DNA from: an uncultured Clostridia bacterium
GTDB taxonomy: Bacteria; Bacillota; Clostridia; Oscillospirales; Ruminococcaceae
Direction of reading: 5' to 3'
Assembly: GCA_945829235.1 (NCBI GenBank)
Contig: CALZUA010000011.1
Location: forward strand, 1 to 64,000
Length of the DNA stretch: 64,000 bases
A program made the position numbers and the translations under genes. Positions within the stretch are counted from its first letter, which is position 1. Every line of letters starts with the position of its first letter. Positions 42,198 to 51,383 of the stretch are shown here, in pieces. The notes under the pieces are model-generated. The model ran no database searches. It saw nothing but the letters and a program-made list of their open reading frames with translations, and had not been told where the DNA came from.

Positions 42198-42233
42198 TTT
42201 TGTCAATTTCGTGCTTGTGCGAAATTGACAAAA
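42198..42233. repeat. Perfect 14-bp inverted repeat
   Basis: TTTTGTCAATTTCG (42198-42211) and CGAAATTGACAAAA (42220-42233) flank an 8-base loop. It lies between the yegP promoter and the terminator of tRNA-Leu. It could be a second terminator, a protein-binding site, or a remnant of a mobile element. Confidence 0.6.
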
Positions 42234-42241
42234 ACGCAGAG

Positions 42242-42266
42242 GAGGACGGTCCAAAGGACCGTCCTC
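42242..42266 (-). terminator. Terminator of tRNA-Leu
   Basis: A perfect 11-bp stem, GAGGACGGTCC with GGACCGTCCTC, around AAA. It begins three bases past the tRNA CCA end; a T-run (TTTTT) follows about nine bases later on the minus strand. Confidence 0.7.
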
Positions 42267-42268
42267 AC

Positions 42269-42355
42269 TGGTGCTGATGACCGGACTTGAACCGGTACGG
42301 TGTTGCCACCGAGGGATTTTAAGTCCCTTGCGTCTGCCGATTTCGCCACATCAGC
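42269..42355 (-). tRNA. tRNA-Leu (anticodon UAA), CCA encoded
   Basis: On the minus strand it starts GCTGATG and ends CATCAGCA-CCA, giving a perfect 7-bp acceptor stem. The anticodon arm AGGGA-CTTAAAA-TCCCT gives anticodon TAA. A long variable arm (CGGTGGCAACACCG) identifies class II Leu. The T arm contains GGTTCAAGTCC. It is 87 nt including the encoded CCA. The promoter is at 42373-42401 and a terminator follows directly. Confidence 0.97.
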
Positions 42356-42372
42356 GTTTTATACCAACAAAT

Positions 42373-42401
42373 ATTATACCACAATTCGCCGCTTTTGTCA
42401 A
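42373..42401 (-). promoter_or_regulatory. tRNA-Leu promoter
   Basis: On the minus strand TTGACA (42396-42401), 17 bases, TATAAT (42373-42378). Confidence 0.75.
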
Positions 42402-42439
42402 GCATTTTTGCGTTGAATTATACGGGAAATCCCGATAAA

Positions 42440-43408
42440 TCAAGTCGCCGCAGATGTAGACTCTGCGGCGCTTGTTTGACTTGTCTTGCTTGTTGAACTT
42501 GATTCGCCTGATGAACTCGTTTGACTTGATTGAACAGGCTCGTTTTCTTGCGAGATATCAACCTGCTCAAAAAAAGCGTGGAGCATTTGGTAATACGCAA
42601 GCTCGTTGATGTGAACGCCGTCGCCCGATGAAAAGTACCATTGAAGCTCACCTTTTTCGTTTTGCAGAGCATCGTGAATGTTGACGAACCGAACGCGCTC
42701 GGGGTAGGTTTTGGTTATGTAATCGGAAAGCGCGCGGTTGAACTCGACAATGCGTGAATTTGGCGTAAAATCCGAGCAAACCGGCGAAATGCTCAACACC
42801 AACACGTCCGTTTCGGGCAACTCAAGCGCCTTGTCGATAACCTTTCGGTAATTCTCGCAGTATTCCTGCTTGTCGGTCATATTTACATCGTTCATTCCCA
42901 TCCAGAAGATAGCGTGTTTTGGCTTTGTATCTTTGATTACAGACAGGAAATCGATGCCCTTGCCTCTGCGGAAAAACTCCATTTCAAAGATATTTCTCGC
43001 GGCGGCATTTCCCACTCCGAGAACGTTATCCGCTTTCAGCACGCCGAAAACCTCAAGTCCTTTGCAAATGCTGTCGCCGATGAACAGCGACTGTTCCGTG
43101 AATTGCCTTTGTTCATCGGTAATGCTCAGCTCAATGTAAGGGATTTGATTGTAGTCGTGTGTGGACGATGAAAACTCCATATCAGCGGTTGATTGACTGC
43201 TCGATGAACCGAACGAGCTACTCGATGAGCTTGATGATGAGGAACTTTCGGATTCCTCGGAGGTTGCCAAAGAGTTTACCGAAGATTTTGCCGACGGTGA
43301 GGAAATCAAGTTTTCCGAGCCAAAAACGTGAGTTGACAGCGATGGGTTGTAGCCGCACCCGCAAAGCAAAAACGCGGCTCCGACCACGCACAATAATCTC
43401 TTCTTCAT
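42440..43408 (-). CDS. SGNH/GDSL-family lipoprotein hydrolase
   Basis: 322 residues. A lipoprotein signal peptide ends in FLLCGCG (lipidated Cys ~18). A Ser-rich spacer (~45-75, including a run of Ser) follows, then an SGNH hydrolase domain (~90-285): block I FIGDSI with the nucleophile Ser, block III GMNDVN, and block V DGVHINELAYY carrying Asp and His. The tail is Ser/Thr-rich. It is probably an esterase or O-deacetylase held on the outer face of the membrane, possibly acting on cell-wall or plant polysaccharide acetyl groups. Confidence 0.88.
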   Translation of the reverse strand: MKKRLLCVVGAAFLLCGCGYNPSLSTHVFGSENLISSPSAKSSVNSLATSEESESSSSSSSSSSSFGSSSSQSTADMEFSSSTHDYNQIPYIELSITDEQRQFTEQSLFIGDSICKGLEVFGVLKADNVLGVGNAAARNIFEMEFFRRGKGIDFLSVIKDTKPKHAIFWMGMNDVNMTDKQEYCENYRKVIDKALELPETDVLVLSISPVCSDFTPNSRIVEFNRALSDYITKTYPERVRFVNIHDALQNEKGELQWYFSSGDGVHINELAYYQMLHAFFEQVDISQENEPVQSSQTSSSGESSSTSKTSQTSAAESTSAAT

Positions 43409-43480
43409 ACAAATTTCGCCACTTGGTCTAAAACTAACCCGCCGACTGCTCGGCGGGTGTTCGATGATTTAAGAGCTGAA

Positions 43481-44071
43481 TTACTTTTTCTTGCTGTTCT
43501 TTGTTGCCTTAGCGGGCTTTGCGGCGGGCTTTGCGGCAGGCTTAGGAGCAACCTTAGCTTCGGTTTTTGCGGGAGCAACAGGTGCCTTAGCTTCGGTTTT
43601 TGCGGGAGCAACAGGTGCCTTAGCTTCGGTTTTTGCAGGAGCAACAGGTGCCTTAGCTTCGGTCTTTGCAGGAGTCGCAGGCTTGGTTTCCTTAGTAGCG
43701 GGCTTAGCGGCAGTCTTAGCGGGAGCCTTTGCCGCCTTCTTTGCGGGAACGAGAACCTCAAGTGCCTTGAACTTTGCTACATCGCCCGATTTAACCTTAA
43801 TAAATCCTTTATCGAGAGCGTCTGCGAAAGAAAGTGCGCCGCTGAAAACCTTGTCGATAATCTCGGGAGCGGCCTCGATAGCGCAACCGTTGTCGTTATA
43901 AGGATAAGGAGCAACGAGAATTTTTCCCTCTCTTACAGCAACGTACAAATCTTCATTTGCTTCTGATATCAGGGAGATGGAAACTGCAACAGTATCCTCA
44001 AATTTCTTCGCTTTAGAAGCGGCGGGTTTAAGATAACCCATTACCTTTTCGGAAAGCTCTGCGTTATTCAT
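43481..44071 (-). CDS. Protein with Lys/Ala/Pro-rich repeat tail
   Basis: 196 residues. An N-terminal globular part (~1-105) includes VGYLKPAASKAKKFEDTVAVS-like helices and EGKILVAPYPYNDNGCAIEAAPEI; I cannot assign it with confidence. From ~107 the tail is low complexity, with three exact PAKTEAKAPVA units and AAKPA runs, and ends KNSKKK. Such tails resemble histone H1-like nucleic-acid or polyanion binding segments. The promoter is at 44152-44180. Confidence 0.7.
   Translation of the reverse strand: MNNAELSEKVMGYLKPAASKAKKFEDTVAVSISLISEANEDLYVAVREGKILVAPYPYNDNGCAIEAAPEIIDKVFSGALSFADALDKGFIKVKSGDVAKFKALEVLVPAKKAAKAPAKTAAKPATKETKPATPAKTEAKAPVAPAKTEAKAPVAPAKTEAKAPVAPAKTEAKVAPKPAAKPAAKPAKATKNSKKK
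43555..43670. repeat. 33-bp in-frame tandem repeat, three copies
   Basis: Each unit encodes PAKTEAKAPVA on the minus strand within the 43481-44071 gene. Copies are almost identical at DNA level, so copy number may vary by slippage without a frameshift. Confidence 0.8.
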
Positions 44072-44151
44072 AATAAAATCCTCCTATAAATTTGGAATAT
44101 CAAACTTTTTGCATGCCCAAATTTCGCACTTCTGCAAAATTTCATAATCTT

Positions 44152-44180
44152 AGTATATCATACATTCTGTATAATTTCAA
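44152..44180 (-). promoter_or_regulatory. Promoter of the 43481-44071 gene
   Basis: On the minus strand TTGAAA (44175-44180), 17 bases, TATACT (44152-44157). Confidence 0.65.
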
Positions 44181-44294
44181 TAGGCAATATTTATAAATTT
44201 ATACCATTTTTCAAAAAAATTATATATAAATGCTATAATACAGCCCGAATTTTTGTTATTTTTTAAGAAAACTTTCGATTAAAAAAATAAACTA

Positions 44295-44323
44295 TTGAAA
44301 AAGAAAAATCAATGTGTTATAAT
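44295..44323 (+). promoter_or_regulatory. Promoter of the phosphohexomutase gene
   Basis: TTGAAA (44295-44300), 17 bases, TATAAT (44318-44323). Confidence 0.7.
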
Positions 44324-44380
44324 GAAAAAGTAAAAATATTTGGAAAAATTCCCGAGAATTTTTTAAAGGAGGAAATTATC

Positions 44381-46099
44381 ATGGCGGATATTCAGAAGGC
44401 GTATGAGCTTTGGCTCGAAAAGGCAACCGAGGACCCTGACCTCAAAACCGAGCTTGTCGGTATCGAGGGCAAAACCGAGGAGATTAACGACCGTTTTTAC
44501 CGCGAGTTGGAGTTCGGTACGGCGGGACTGCGCGGAGTTATCGGAGCGGGCACAAACCGTATGAACGTGTACACCGTTAAAAAGGCTACGCAGGGACTTG
44601 CGGAGTACATCATCGAGGGCGGGCTTACCAAGAGCGTTGCTATCGGCTACGACAGCCGTATCAAGTCAACCTATTTTGCACAGAGTGCGGCTGAGGTTCT
44701 CGCGGCAAACGGCATCAAGGTACATATTTATAAGGAGCTTATGCCGACTCCTATGCTTTCTTGGGCGGTTCGTGCGCTCAAGTGCGGTGCGGGTATTGTT
44801 GTCACCGCTTCCCACAACCCTGCGAAATACAACGGCTACAAGGTGTACGGCGCGGACGGTTGCCAGATGACCTCCGAGGCGGCGAATGCGGTTCTCGGCA
44901 AAATCAACAATATCGACATTTTCTCCGGCGTTAAGTCAACCGATTTCAACAAAGCGGTTGCCGACGGAATGGTTGAGTATATCGGCGATGACGTTATCGA
45001 TGGATACATCGCAAAGGTTCGCGAGCAGGGACTGCACACCGACCTTGTTGAAAAGAGCGGACTGAAAGTTGTCTACACCCCGCTCAACGGCACGGGCAAC
45101 AAGCCTGTCCGCAGAATTTTGAAGGAAATCGGTGTGAAGGACGTTGTTGTCGTTCCCGAACAGGAGAACCCCGATGGCAACTTCCCGACCTGCCCGTTCC
45201 CGAACCCCGAAATCCGCGAGGCGCTGGCTGTCGGACTTAAGCTCTGTGATGTTGAAAAGCCCGATTTGCTTTTGGCAACCGACCCCGATGCGGACAGAGT
45301 GGGAATTGCTGTTCCCGATGGACAGGGCGGCTACGCGCTGTTTTCGGGCAACGAAACCGGCGCATTGCTTCTCGATTACGTTTGCAAGGAGAGAATTGCC
45401 CTCGGCAAAATGCCCAAAAATCCTGTTGCCGTAAAGACGATTGTTACCAGCGACATCACCAAGGCAATCAGCAAAAAGTACGGTGTGGAGCTTCGCGAGG
45501 TGCTCACGGGCTTCAAATATATCGGTGAACAGGTTGGCTTGCTCGAGGCGGCAGGCGAGGAAGAGCGCTACATTTTCGGCTTCGAGGAGAGCTACGGCTA
45601 TCTCGCGGGCGGTTATGTTCGCGACAAGGACGCGGTTGTGGCTTCGATGCTGATTTGTGAAATGGCGGCGTACTACCGCACCAAGGGAATTTCGCTTTAC
45701 GAAGCGAGAAAGAACCTCTACGAGGAGTACGGCGTATACTTCAACAAGGTTGACAATTTTGTCTGCGAGGGTGCTTCGGGTATGGAGCGTATGAAGGAGA
45801 TTATGGCGGGACTTCGCGCAAATTCTCCCAAGTCAATCGGCGGGCTTTCGGTTCTCGCGACAACCGACTATGCGGCAAGCGTGAGAAAAGAAGCAAACGG
45901 CGCGGAGAGCGCTGTTACCTTGCCGAAGTCCGATGTTATCACGTTTAATCTGGAGAACGATGCGAGCGTTATCATCAGACCGTCCGGTACCGAGCCGAAA
46001 ATCAAGGCTTATTACACGACTGTCGGCAAAACCGCAGACGAAGCAACTGCCCTTCAGCAGAAGCTCTCGGCTGATTTCACAAAAATTCTCGGATTTTAA
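44381..46099 (+). CDS. Phosphoglucomutase/phosphomannomutase (phosphohexomutase)
   Basis: 572-residue alpha-D-phosphohexomutase interconverting hexose 1- and 6-phosphates. Motifs are GTAGLRGVIGAGTNRMN (~46-62), the phosphoserine loop VVTASHNPAKYNGYK (~140-154), the metal loop DPDADRVGIA (~302-311), sugar-binding GFEESYGYL, and the phosphate site RPSGTEPKIKAYY near the C-terminus. The length fits the long PgcA/YhxB-like group of Gram-positives. The start is ATG 44381 after AAAGGAGG. Confidence 0.95.
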   Translation: MADIQKAYELWLEKATEDPDLKTELVGIEGKTEEINDRFYRELEFGTAGLRGVIGAGTNRMNVYTVKKATQGLAEYIIEGGLTKSVAIGYDSRIKSTYFAQSAAEVLAANGIKVHIYKELMPTPMLSWAVRALKCGAGIVVTASHNPAKYNGYKVYGADGCQMTSEAANAVLGKINNIDIFSGVKSTDFNKAVADGMVEYIGDDVIDGYIAKVREQGLHTDLVEKSGLKVVYTPLNGTGNKPVRRILKEIGVKDVVVVPEQENPDGNFPTCPFPNPEIREALAVGLKLCDVEKPDLLLATDPDADRVGIAVPDGQGGYALFSGNETGALLLDYVCKERIALGKMPKNPVAVKTIVTSDITKAISKKYGVELREVLTGFKYIGEQVGLLEAAGEEERYIFGFEESYGYLAGGYVRDKDAVVASMLICEMAAYYRTKGISLYEARKNLYEEYGVYFNKVDNFVCEGASGMERMKEIMAGLRANSPKSIGGLSVLATTDYAASVRKEANGAESAVTLPKSDVITFNLENDASVIIRPSGTEPKIKAYYTTVGKTADEATALQQKLSADFTKILGF

Positions 46100-46145
46100 G
46101 ATGAGGTTTTGTTGAAAATGCCATATCAAAAATTTCAAAAAACTA

Positions 46146-46174
46146 TTGATTTTTTGAAAAAAGTGTGGTATAAT
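46146..46174 (+). promoter_or_regulatory. rpmE promoter
   Basis: TTGATT (46146-46151), 17 bases, TATAAT (46169-46174). Confidence 0.7.
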
Positions 46175-46223
46175 TTTATAGTATTTTGTGAATAAGAATA
46201 TTCCGTTAAACGAGGTGATAATA

Positions 46224-46427
46224 ATGAAAGAGGGAATTCATCCCGCATACGAGGCAACCACGATTAAGTGCGCTTGCGGAAACGTAATCGAAACACGTTC
46301 CACAAAGGGCGATATCAAGGTTGAAATCTGCTCCAAGTGCCACCCCTTCTACACCGGTAAGCAGAAGCTGGTTGACAGCGGCGGACGCGTTGACAGATTC
46401 AAGAAGCGCTACAATCTCGGCAAGTAA
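46224..46427 (+). CDS. rpmE: Ribosomal protein L31 (zinc-binding type)
   Basis: 67-residue large-subunit ribosomal protein. It is the zinc-containing (C+) form: Cys pairs CAC (16, 18) and CSKC (36, 39), followed by [24 protein letters not shown]. The start is ATG 46224 after CGAGGTG; the longer frame lacks a ribosome site. A strong terminator follows at 46495. Confidence 0.97.
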   Translation: MKEGIHPAYEATTIKCACGNVIETRSTKGDIKVEICSKCHPFYTGKQKLVDSGGRVDRFKKRYNLGK

Positions 46428-46494
46428 TTGTCGCGGTGCGATTTTGGCAGGAAATGTCAAAGCCGTATTGTCGAGCGCAGAAATCTCAGAAACG

Positions 46495-46525
46495 AAACTC
46501 ACGCATATTTTGTGCGTGAGTTTTT
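46495..46525 (+). terminator. Terminator between rpmE and yigZ
   Basis: AAACTCACGCA and TGCGTGAGTTT form an 11-bp stem, followed by TTTTT. It stands 20 bp before the yigZ start and so may also attenuate read-through into it. Confidence 0.8.
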
Positions 46526-46548
46526 GCTGTGTAAGTTAGGAGAACGCT

Positions 46549-47169
46549 TTGGAGTACAAAACGATTGCGGGGCGCTGTGAGGCGCGTTTTATTGAGAAAA
46601 AATCGGAGTTCATCGGCTATCTCGCGCCTGTTTCGACGGAGGAAGAGGCGGTGAAATTCGTTGCGGAAATCCGCGCGATGCACCCGAAAGCGCGGCACAA
46701 CTGCTACGCGTACATACTGCGCGAGAATAACACGGCGCGCCACTCCGACGACGGCGAACCGCAAGGCACTGCGGGCGCGCCGATTTTCGAGGTTCTGCGC
46801 AAGGAGGAGCTGACGGACGTTGCGTGCGTGGTGACAAGGTATTTCGGCGGGATTTTGCTTGGCGCGGGCGGGCTTACCCGTGCGTATGCCAAAGCCGCTA
46901 AGGATGCGGTTTCGGCGGCGCAAATCAAGATTCCTGCCGAGGCTGTATTGCTGGAAATTTCGCTTGACTACTCGCTTTACGGGCGGCTTGCGGCAATTTT
47001 TGCCGAGCTTGGCGCGAAGGTACATTCCGAGGACTTTTCCGAGCAAGTGAAAATCGCGGTTCACGTCCGCGCGGAGCTTTGCGAGGAGCTGAAAAATCGC
47101 TTAACGGACGCGTGTTGCGGGAAAGTCAGCGTTGAGGAAAAGGGGAAAATGTGGTTCGATTTCGCGTGA
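46549..47169 (+). CDS. IMPACT/YigZ family protein
   Basis: 206 residues from a TTG start at 46549 preceded by TAGGAGAAC. The N-terminal IMPACT domain (~1-115) has KKSEFIGYLAPV, HNCYAYI, SDDGEPQGTAGAPI and VVTRYFGGILLGAGGL. The C-terminal DUF1949-like domain follows (LLEISLDYSLYGRLAAIFAEL). YigZ proteins are linked to translation stress control, but the exact activity is unknown. Confidence 0.93.
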   Translation: MEYKTIAGRCEARFIEKKSEFIGYLAPVSTEEEAVKFVAEIRAMHPKARHNCYAYILRENNTARHSDDGEPQGTAGAPIFEVLRKEELTDVACVVTRYFGGILLGAGGLTRAYAKAAKDAVSAAQIKIPAEAVLLEISLDYSLYGRLAAIFAELGAKVHSEDFSEQVKIAVHVRAELCEELKNRLTDACCGKVSVEEKGKMWFDFA

Positions 47170-47484
47170 TTTTCGGCAACGCAAGCCGCTTGATTGAACG
47201 GCATTTTGAGTGCGCGGAAACCGCATTGCAGAGCCGCGCAAGCTGATTTCTCGGCAACTCGATTTGTGGGAGCTTGGTAATCTTTGCCAAACTTGGCGTG
47301 AGAGTTGATGAAATGGAAAACGTTATTCGATTTTGCGGAAAGTAGATAGGTTGATGTTGTTAAAATAAATAAAAATAAGCGCCGAAATTTGTACGAAACG
47401 CTGAAATTTCGGCGCTAAAAAAGGTTTTCAAAGGTCGAAAATTGTATAAATAAACAGAAGAATTTTTTGAGGGGAGTGGTGAAA
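47170..47484. other. Gene-free stretch with inverted repeat and possible coding remnant
   Basis: No intact gene. About 47278-47345 reads VIFAKLGVRVDEMENVIRFCGK in one plus frame after an upstream stop; this faintly resembles the IFAELG segment of the preceding YigZ gene and may be a decayed fragment. At 47378-47418 AGCGCCGAAATTT and AAATTTCGGCGCT form a 13-bp stem that is U-tailed only on the minus strand. Confidence 0.4.
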
Positions 47485-48498
47485 ATGTTGCCGCGCGAGC
47501 AGATTATGGAGAACGAGCGCCTGATTTTAAGCGAATACGCCTGCCGTGCCGATATGAGCCGCGGGCGCGCCGTGTACGAGAAGCCGTGCGATTTCCGCAC
47601 CGATTTTATGCGCGACCGCGACAGGATTATTCACTGCAACTCCTTTCGCCGCCTAAAGCACAAAACGCAGGTTTTTCTCATTCCGCTCGGCGACCACTAC
47701 CGCACGCGACTTACCCACACGCTTGAGGTGAGCCAGATTTCCCGCACCGTGGCAAAAGCGCTCGGGCTGAACGAGGATTTGACGGAAGCAATCGCGCTCG
47801 GTCACGACCTCGGTCACACGCCCTTCGGTCACGATGGTGAACGCGCTCTCAACGGCATTTTGGACGGCGGTTTTGCGCATAATGTTCAAAGCAAGCGCGT
47901 AGTTGAGGTTATCGAAAAGGAAGGCAAGGGGCTGAACCTCACGTTCGAGGTTATCGACGGAATTTTAACCCACACCGGCGCGGCTGTTCCCGCAACGCGA
48001 GAGGGTATGGTTGTGCGGTTTTGCGACAAAATTGCCTATATAAATCACGACATTGAGGACGCTATCCGTGGTAGCGTCATCACCCAGAATATGCTCCCCG
48101 AACTACCGCTTCGGGTGCTCGGGAAAACCAAAACCGAGCGTATCACAAGCCTTGTTCGCAGTCTTATCGAGAACAGCGGCGAGGAAATCAAGATGGACGC
48201 GGAAACGCAAAGCGCGCACGATGAGCTTCGCGCGTTTATGTTTGAGAAGGTGTACAGGGCGGCACCAACGGTTGCCGAAAAGGACAAGGCGGCGTTTATT
48301 ATCGAGTACCTCTACGGCTATTTTTTGAACAACAAGGACAAGCTCCCGCGGCTTTATCTGGAGCTTTCCGAGCGTGACGGGTTGCCGCGAGCTGTCGGTG
48401 ATTTCATCAGCGGTATGACCGATGAATATGCAATCGACTATTTCAGAACCCTTTGCATACCGCGGGGCTGGAATTCGGGTTATATTATGGGAATTTAA
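47485..48498 (+). CDS. dgt: dGTP triphosphohydrolase-like HD-domain protein
   Basis: 337-residue HD phosphohydrolase of the deoxyguanosinetriphosphate triphosphohydrolase-like group, hydrolysing dNTPs to nucleoside and triphosphate. Motifs are RDRDRIIHCNSFRRLKHKTQVF (~33-54), TRLTHTLEVSQI (H of HD site) and LGHDLGHTPFGHDGE (metal HD motif). It lies directly ahead of dnaG (11 bp), as often seen in Clostridia and Bacilli. The start is ATG 47485. Co-expression with primase and sigma factor links dNTP control to replication. Confidence 0.93.
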   Translation: MLPREQIMENERLILSEYACRADMSRGRAVYEKPCDFRTDFMRDRDRIIHCNSFRRLKHKTQVFLIPLGDHYRTRLTHTLEVSQISRTVAKALGLNEDLTEAIALGHDLGHTPFGHDGERALNGILDGGFAHNVQSKRVVEVIEKEGKGLNLTFEVIDGILTHTGAAVPATREGMVVRFCDKIAYINHDIEDAIRGSVITQNMLPELPLRVLGKTKTERITSLVRSLIENSGEEIKMDAETQSAHDELRAFMFEKVYRAAPTVAEKDKAAFIIEYLYGYFLNNKDKLPRLYLELSERDGLPRAVGDFISGMTDEYAIDYFRTLCIPRGWNSGYIMGI

Positions 48499-48509
48499 GA
48501 GGTCGTAAA

Positions 48510-50258
48510 ATGGCTTTACCCGAGGGATTTTTGCAGGAGTTGCGCGACAACAACGACATCATTTCGGTTGCGCAGAGTTATGTTGAACTAAAACATTCGG
48601 GCAGTACTTATTCGTGCCGTTGCCCGTTTCACACGGAAAAAACGCCGTCCTGCCACTTTTACCCGCAAACGCAGAGCTTTTACTGCTTTGGTTGCGGAGC
48701 GGGCGGTGACGTGGTTAATTTTATACGATTGATTGAGAGCCTTGACTATATTGAGGCGGTGCGGTTTTTGGCACAGCGTGCGGGTATGCCGATGCCCGAG
48801 GACGCCAACGACCAAAGCGCTCAAAAACGCAGGCGGCTCTACGAGATGAACCGCGCGGCAGGCAGGTATTTTTTCAAAAATCTGTTTTCACCCGAGGGTA
48901 AGGCGGGGCTTGATTATCTCCTTAACCGCGGGCTGTCGATTGAAACGATAAAGCGCTTTGGGCTGGGCTTTGCCGAGGACGATTACCACAAGTTGCATTT
49001 CTATATGAAAGGACTTGGCTACTCGGATTTCGAGCTTGCGGACGGCGCTTTGCTTGCTCAAAACAACAACAAAATGTACGACAAATTCCGCAACCGTGTG
49101 ATGTTCCCGATTGTGGATTTGCGCGGAAATATCGTGGGATTCGGCGGGAGAACGCTTTCCGAGGACAAGAAAACACCGAAATATCTCAACTCCGATGAAA
49201 CGATGGTTTTCAAGAAGCGCGGAATGTTGTTTGCGCTGAATTTTGCGAAAAACTCAAAAGCGGATTATTTCATACTCTGCGAGGGTTATATGGACGTGAT
49301 TTCAATGCACCAAGCGGGCTTTGACAGCGCGGTTGCGTCGCTTGGAACGTCCTTTACCTCGGAACAGGCAAACCTGATTTCACGAATGGGCAAAAAAGAA
49401 GTGATTTTGTCCTACGACAGCGATGAAGCGGGGCAGAAAGCCGCTTCGCGCGGTATCAACCTTTTCGCTGAAGCGGGAGTGAACGCGCGCGTGCTCAAAA
49501 TGGACGGCGCGAAGGACCCCGATGAATACATCAAAAAATTCGGCGGTGACGCGTTCCGTACACTTATCGAGAACTCGGGAAGCGCGATTGCTTACGAAAT
49601 GGACAAGCTCGCGAACGGTCTTGACCTGCTCACCGATGACGGCAAAAGCGCGTTTATCAAGAAAGCCGTGGCGTTCCTCGCGGGAATCAACAACCAGCTC
49701 GACCGCGAGGTGTACATATCGAGAGCGGCGCGGATAAGCGACATACCTGCCGATACCGTCAGGAGAGCCGTTGACGCGCAGATACGCAAGAACGGTTTTT
49801 ACGCGAAAAAACGCGAAACCGGCGAGCTTATTCACCCGAACAAAAAGGATACTGTAAATCCCGATGCGCTTAAAACGCCGCGTGAGGAGAAGGCAGAGCG
49901 TGGTATTATCTGTTTTTTGTTTCACAATCCGGACAAGCTGGAAAGCGTTGAGAAACGGCTTTCGGGTGAATTTGTTACGGAATTTAATAAAAGCGTTTAC
50001 AACTTTTTGGCAAAACAGCTAAAAATGGGTTTATCGCCTGATATTTCTGCGTTTAACGAGGAATTTGACAGCGCGCAAATGGGCAGAATAACGGGTATAG
50101 TAAACGATGCCGCCTTTGCCTTTGACGAAGCGGCTTTGAATGATTATATAGAGGTGCTTAACAGGTTCAACGAGAAAAAAGAACAAAAAGAAGCGAAAGA
50201 TATGACAAACGACGAGTTGCTCAAATTTGCGGCAAGTCAGAAGGAGAAGAAGAAATAA
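48510..50258 (+). CDS. dnaG: DNA primase
   Basis: 582-residue primase. The N-terminal CHC2 zinc domain has [32 protein letters not shown] (~39-70), the RNA polymerase basic domain is near 120-250, and TOPRIM (~255-340) shows [16 protein letters not shown] and [12 protein letters not shown]. The C-terminal helicase-interaction domain is shorter and diverged. Its stop codon overlaps the start of the first sigma gene (TAATG), the classic macromolecular-synthesis arrangement. Confidence 0.96.
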   Translation: MALPEGFLQELRDNNDIISVAQSYVELKHSGSTYSCRCPFHTEKTPSCHFYPQTQSFYCFGCGAGGDVVNFIRLIESLDYIEAVRFLAQRAGMPMPEDANDQSAQKRRRLYEMNRAAGRYFFKNLFSPEGKAGLDYLLNRGLSIETIKRFGLGFAEDDYHKLHFYMKGLGYSDFELADGALLAQNNNKMYDKFRNRVMFPIVDLRGNIVGFGGRTLSEDKKTPKYLNSDETMVFKKRGMLFALNFAKNSKADYFILCEGYMDVISMHQAGFDSAVASLGTSFTSEQANLISRMGKKEVILSYDSDEAGQKAASRGINLFAEAGVNARVLKMDGAKDPDEYIKKFGGDAFRTLIENSGSAIAYEMDKLANGLDLLTDDGKSAFIKKAVAFLAGINNQLDREVYISRAARISDIPADTVRRAVDAQIRKNGFYAKKRETGELIHPNKKDTVNPDALKTPREEKAERGIICFLFHNPDKLESVEKRLSGEFVTEFNKSVYNFLAKQLKMGLSPDISAFNEEFDSAQMGRITGIVNDAAFAFDEAALNDYIEVLNRFNEKKEQKEAKDMTNDELLKFAASQKEKKK

Positions 50259-51343
50259 TGTCCGAACACACACGAGCGTCAGACTCTTTGGAGGAGCTGT
50301 TTAAACAGGGTAAGAAGAAGGGAAGCCTTACTGCGAAGGAAATTACCGACGTGCTTGAGGAGCTTAACTTTGACGCAGATAAAATCAACAATATTTTCGA
50401 CAGAATAACGGGAATGGATATCAAAATTGTCGATAACTTTGACGCGGATTTCGATATTGACAGCATTCTCGATTATGCCGACAGGGACGATGACAACCCC
50501 GATTCCGATGCGATTTTGGCGGACGATTCCGTCAAACTCTACCTCAAGGAAATCGGCAGAATCCCGCTCCTCTCAACCGAGGAGGAAATCGACCTCGCCG
50601 CGCGTATGGCAACAGGCGATGAGTACGCGAAAAAGCGCCTTTCCGAGGCAAATCTCAGGCTTGTTGTAAGCATCGCCAAAAAGTACGTCCGCAGAGGTAT
50701 GCAGTTCCTCGACTTAATTCAGGAGGGCAATGTCGGACTGATTAAGGCTGTGGAAAAATTCGATTACACCAAGGGATTTAAGTTCTCGACCTACGCAACT
50801 TGGTGGATTAGACAGGCAATAACCCGCGCAATCGCCGACCAGGCGAGAACCATTCGCATACCCGTTCATATGGTGGAAACAATTTCCAGAGTTAAAAAGG
50901 CGGAAACCTTCCTGCTTCACGAGAACGGAAGCGAGCCGACTGAGGAGGAAATAGCGCAGTATCTCGGAATGTCCACGGACAAGGTTCGCGAGATTATTCG
51001 GCTTGCGCAGGACCCCGTTTCGCTTGAAACGCCTATCGGTGAGGAAGAGGACAGCCATCTCGGTGATTTTATCCCCGATGATGAAGCGCCCGCGCCTGCC
51101 GATGAGGCTTGCAACAGTATGCTCAAGCAGATGTTAAGCGATGTTCTTGACACGCTCTCCGACAGAGAGCGCAGGGTTATTATACTCAGATTTGGGCTTA
51201 TCGATGGTCGTCAGAGAACTCTTGAGGAGGTTGGACAGGAGTTTCAGGTTACCCGCGAGAGAATTCGCCAGATTGAAACCAAGGCTCTCCGCAAGCTTCG
51301 TCACCCGTCGCGTAGCCGAAAGCTCCGTGATTTTTTGGAATAA
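50258..51343 (+). CDS. rpoD: RNA polymerase primary sigma factor (copy 1)
   Basis: 361-residue group 1 sigma-70. Region 1.1 is acidic (~1-85), region 1.2 is [15 protein letters not shown], regions 2.1-2.4 include [29 protein letters not shown] and [30 protein letters not shown], then region 3. Region 4 (~300-361) has [30 protein letters not shown]. It directly overlaps dnaG, so this is the positional homologue of the housekeeping factor. A second full-length paralogue follows 40 bp downstream. Confidence 0.96.
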   Translation: MSEHTRASDSLEELFKQGKKKGSLTAKEITDVLEELNFDADKINNIFDRITGMDIKIVDNFDADFDIDSILDYADRDDDNPDSDAILADDSVKLYLKEIGRIPLLSTEEEIDLAARMATGDEYAKKRLSEANLRLVVSIAKKYVRRGMQFLDLIQEGNVGLIKAVEKFDYTKGFKFSTYATWWIRQAITRAIADQARTIRIPVHMVETISRVKKAETFLLHENGSEPTEEEIAQYLGMSTDKVREIIRLAQDPVSLETPIGEEEDSHLGDFIPDDEAPAPADEACNSMLKQMLSDVLDTLSDRERRVIILRFGLIDGRQRTLEEVGQEFQVTRERIRQIETKALRKLRHPSRSRKLRDFLE

Positions 51344-51383
51344 TAGTTACATATATTGTAGTATCTGATGAAAGGATATGCTG

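Larger units (their letters stand above)
44072..44380. other. AT-rich divergent intergenic region
   Basis: A 309-bp stretch without a gene. It holds the minus-strand promoter at 44152-44180 and the plus-strand promoter at 44295-44323. Between them there is only AT-rich sequence with no inverted repeat of note. Confidence 0.6.
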
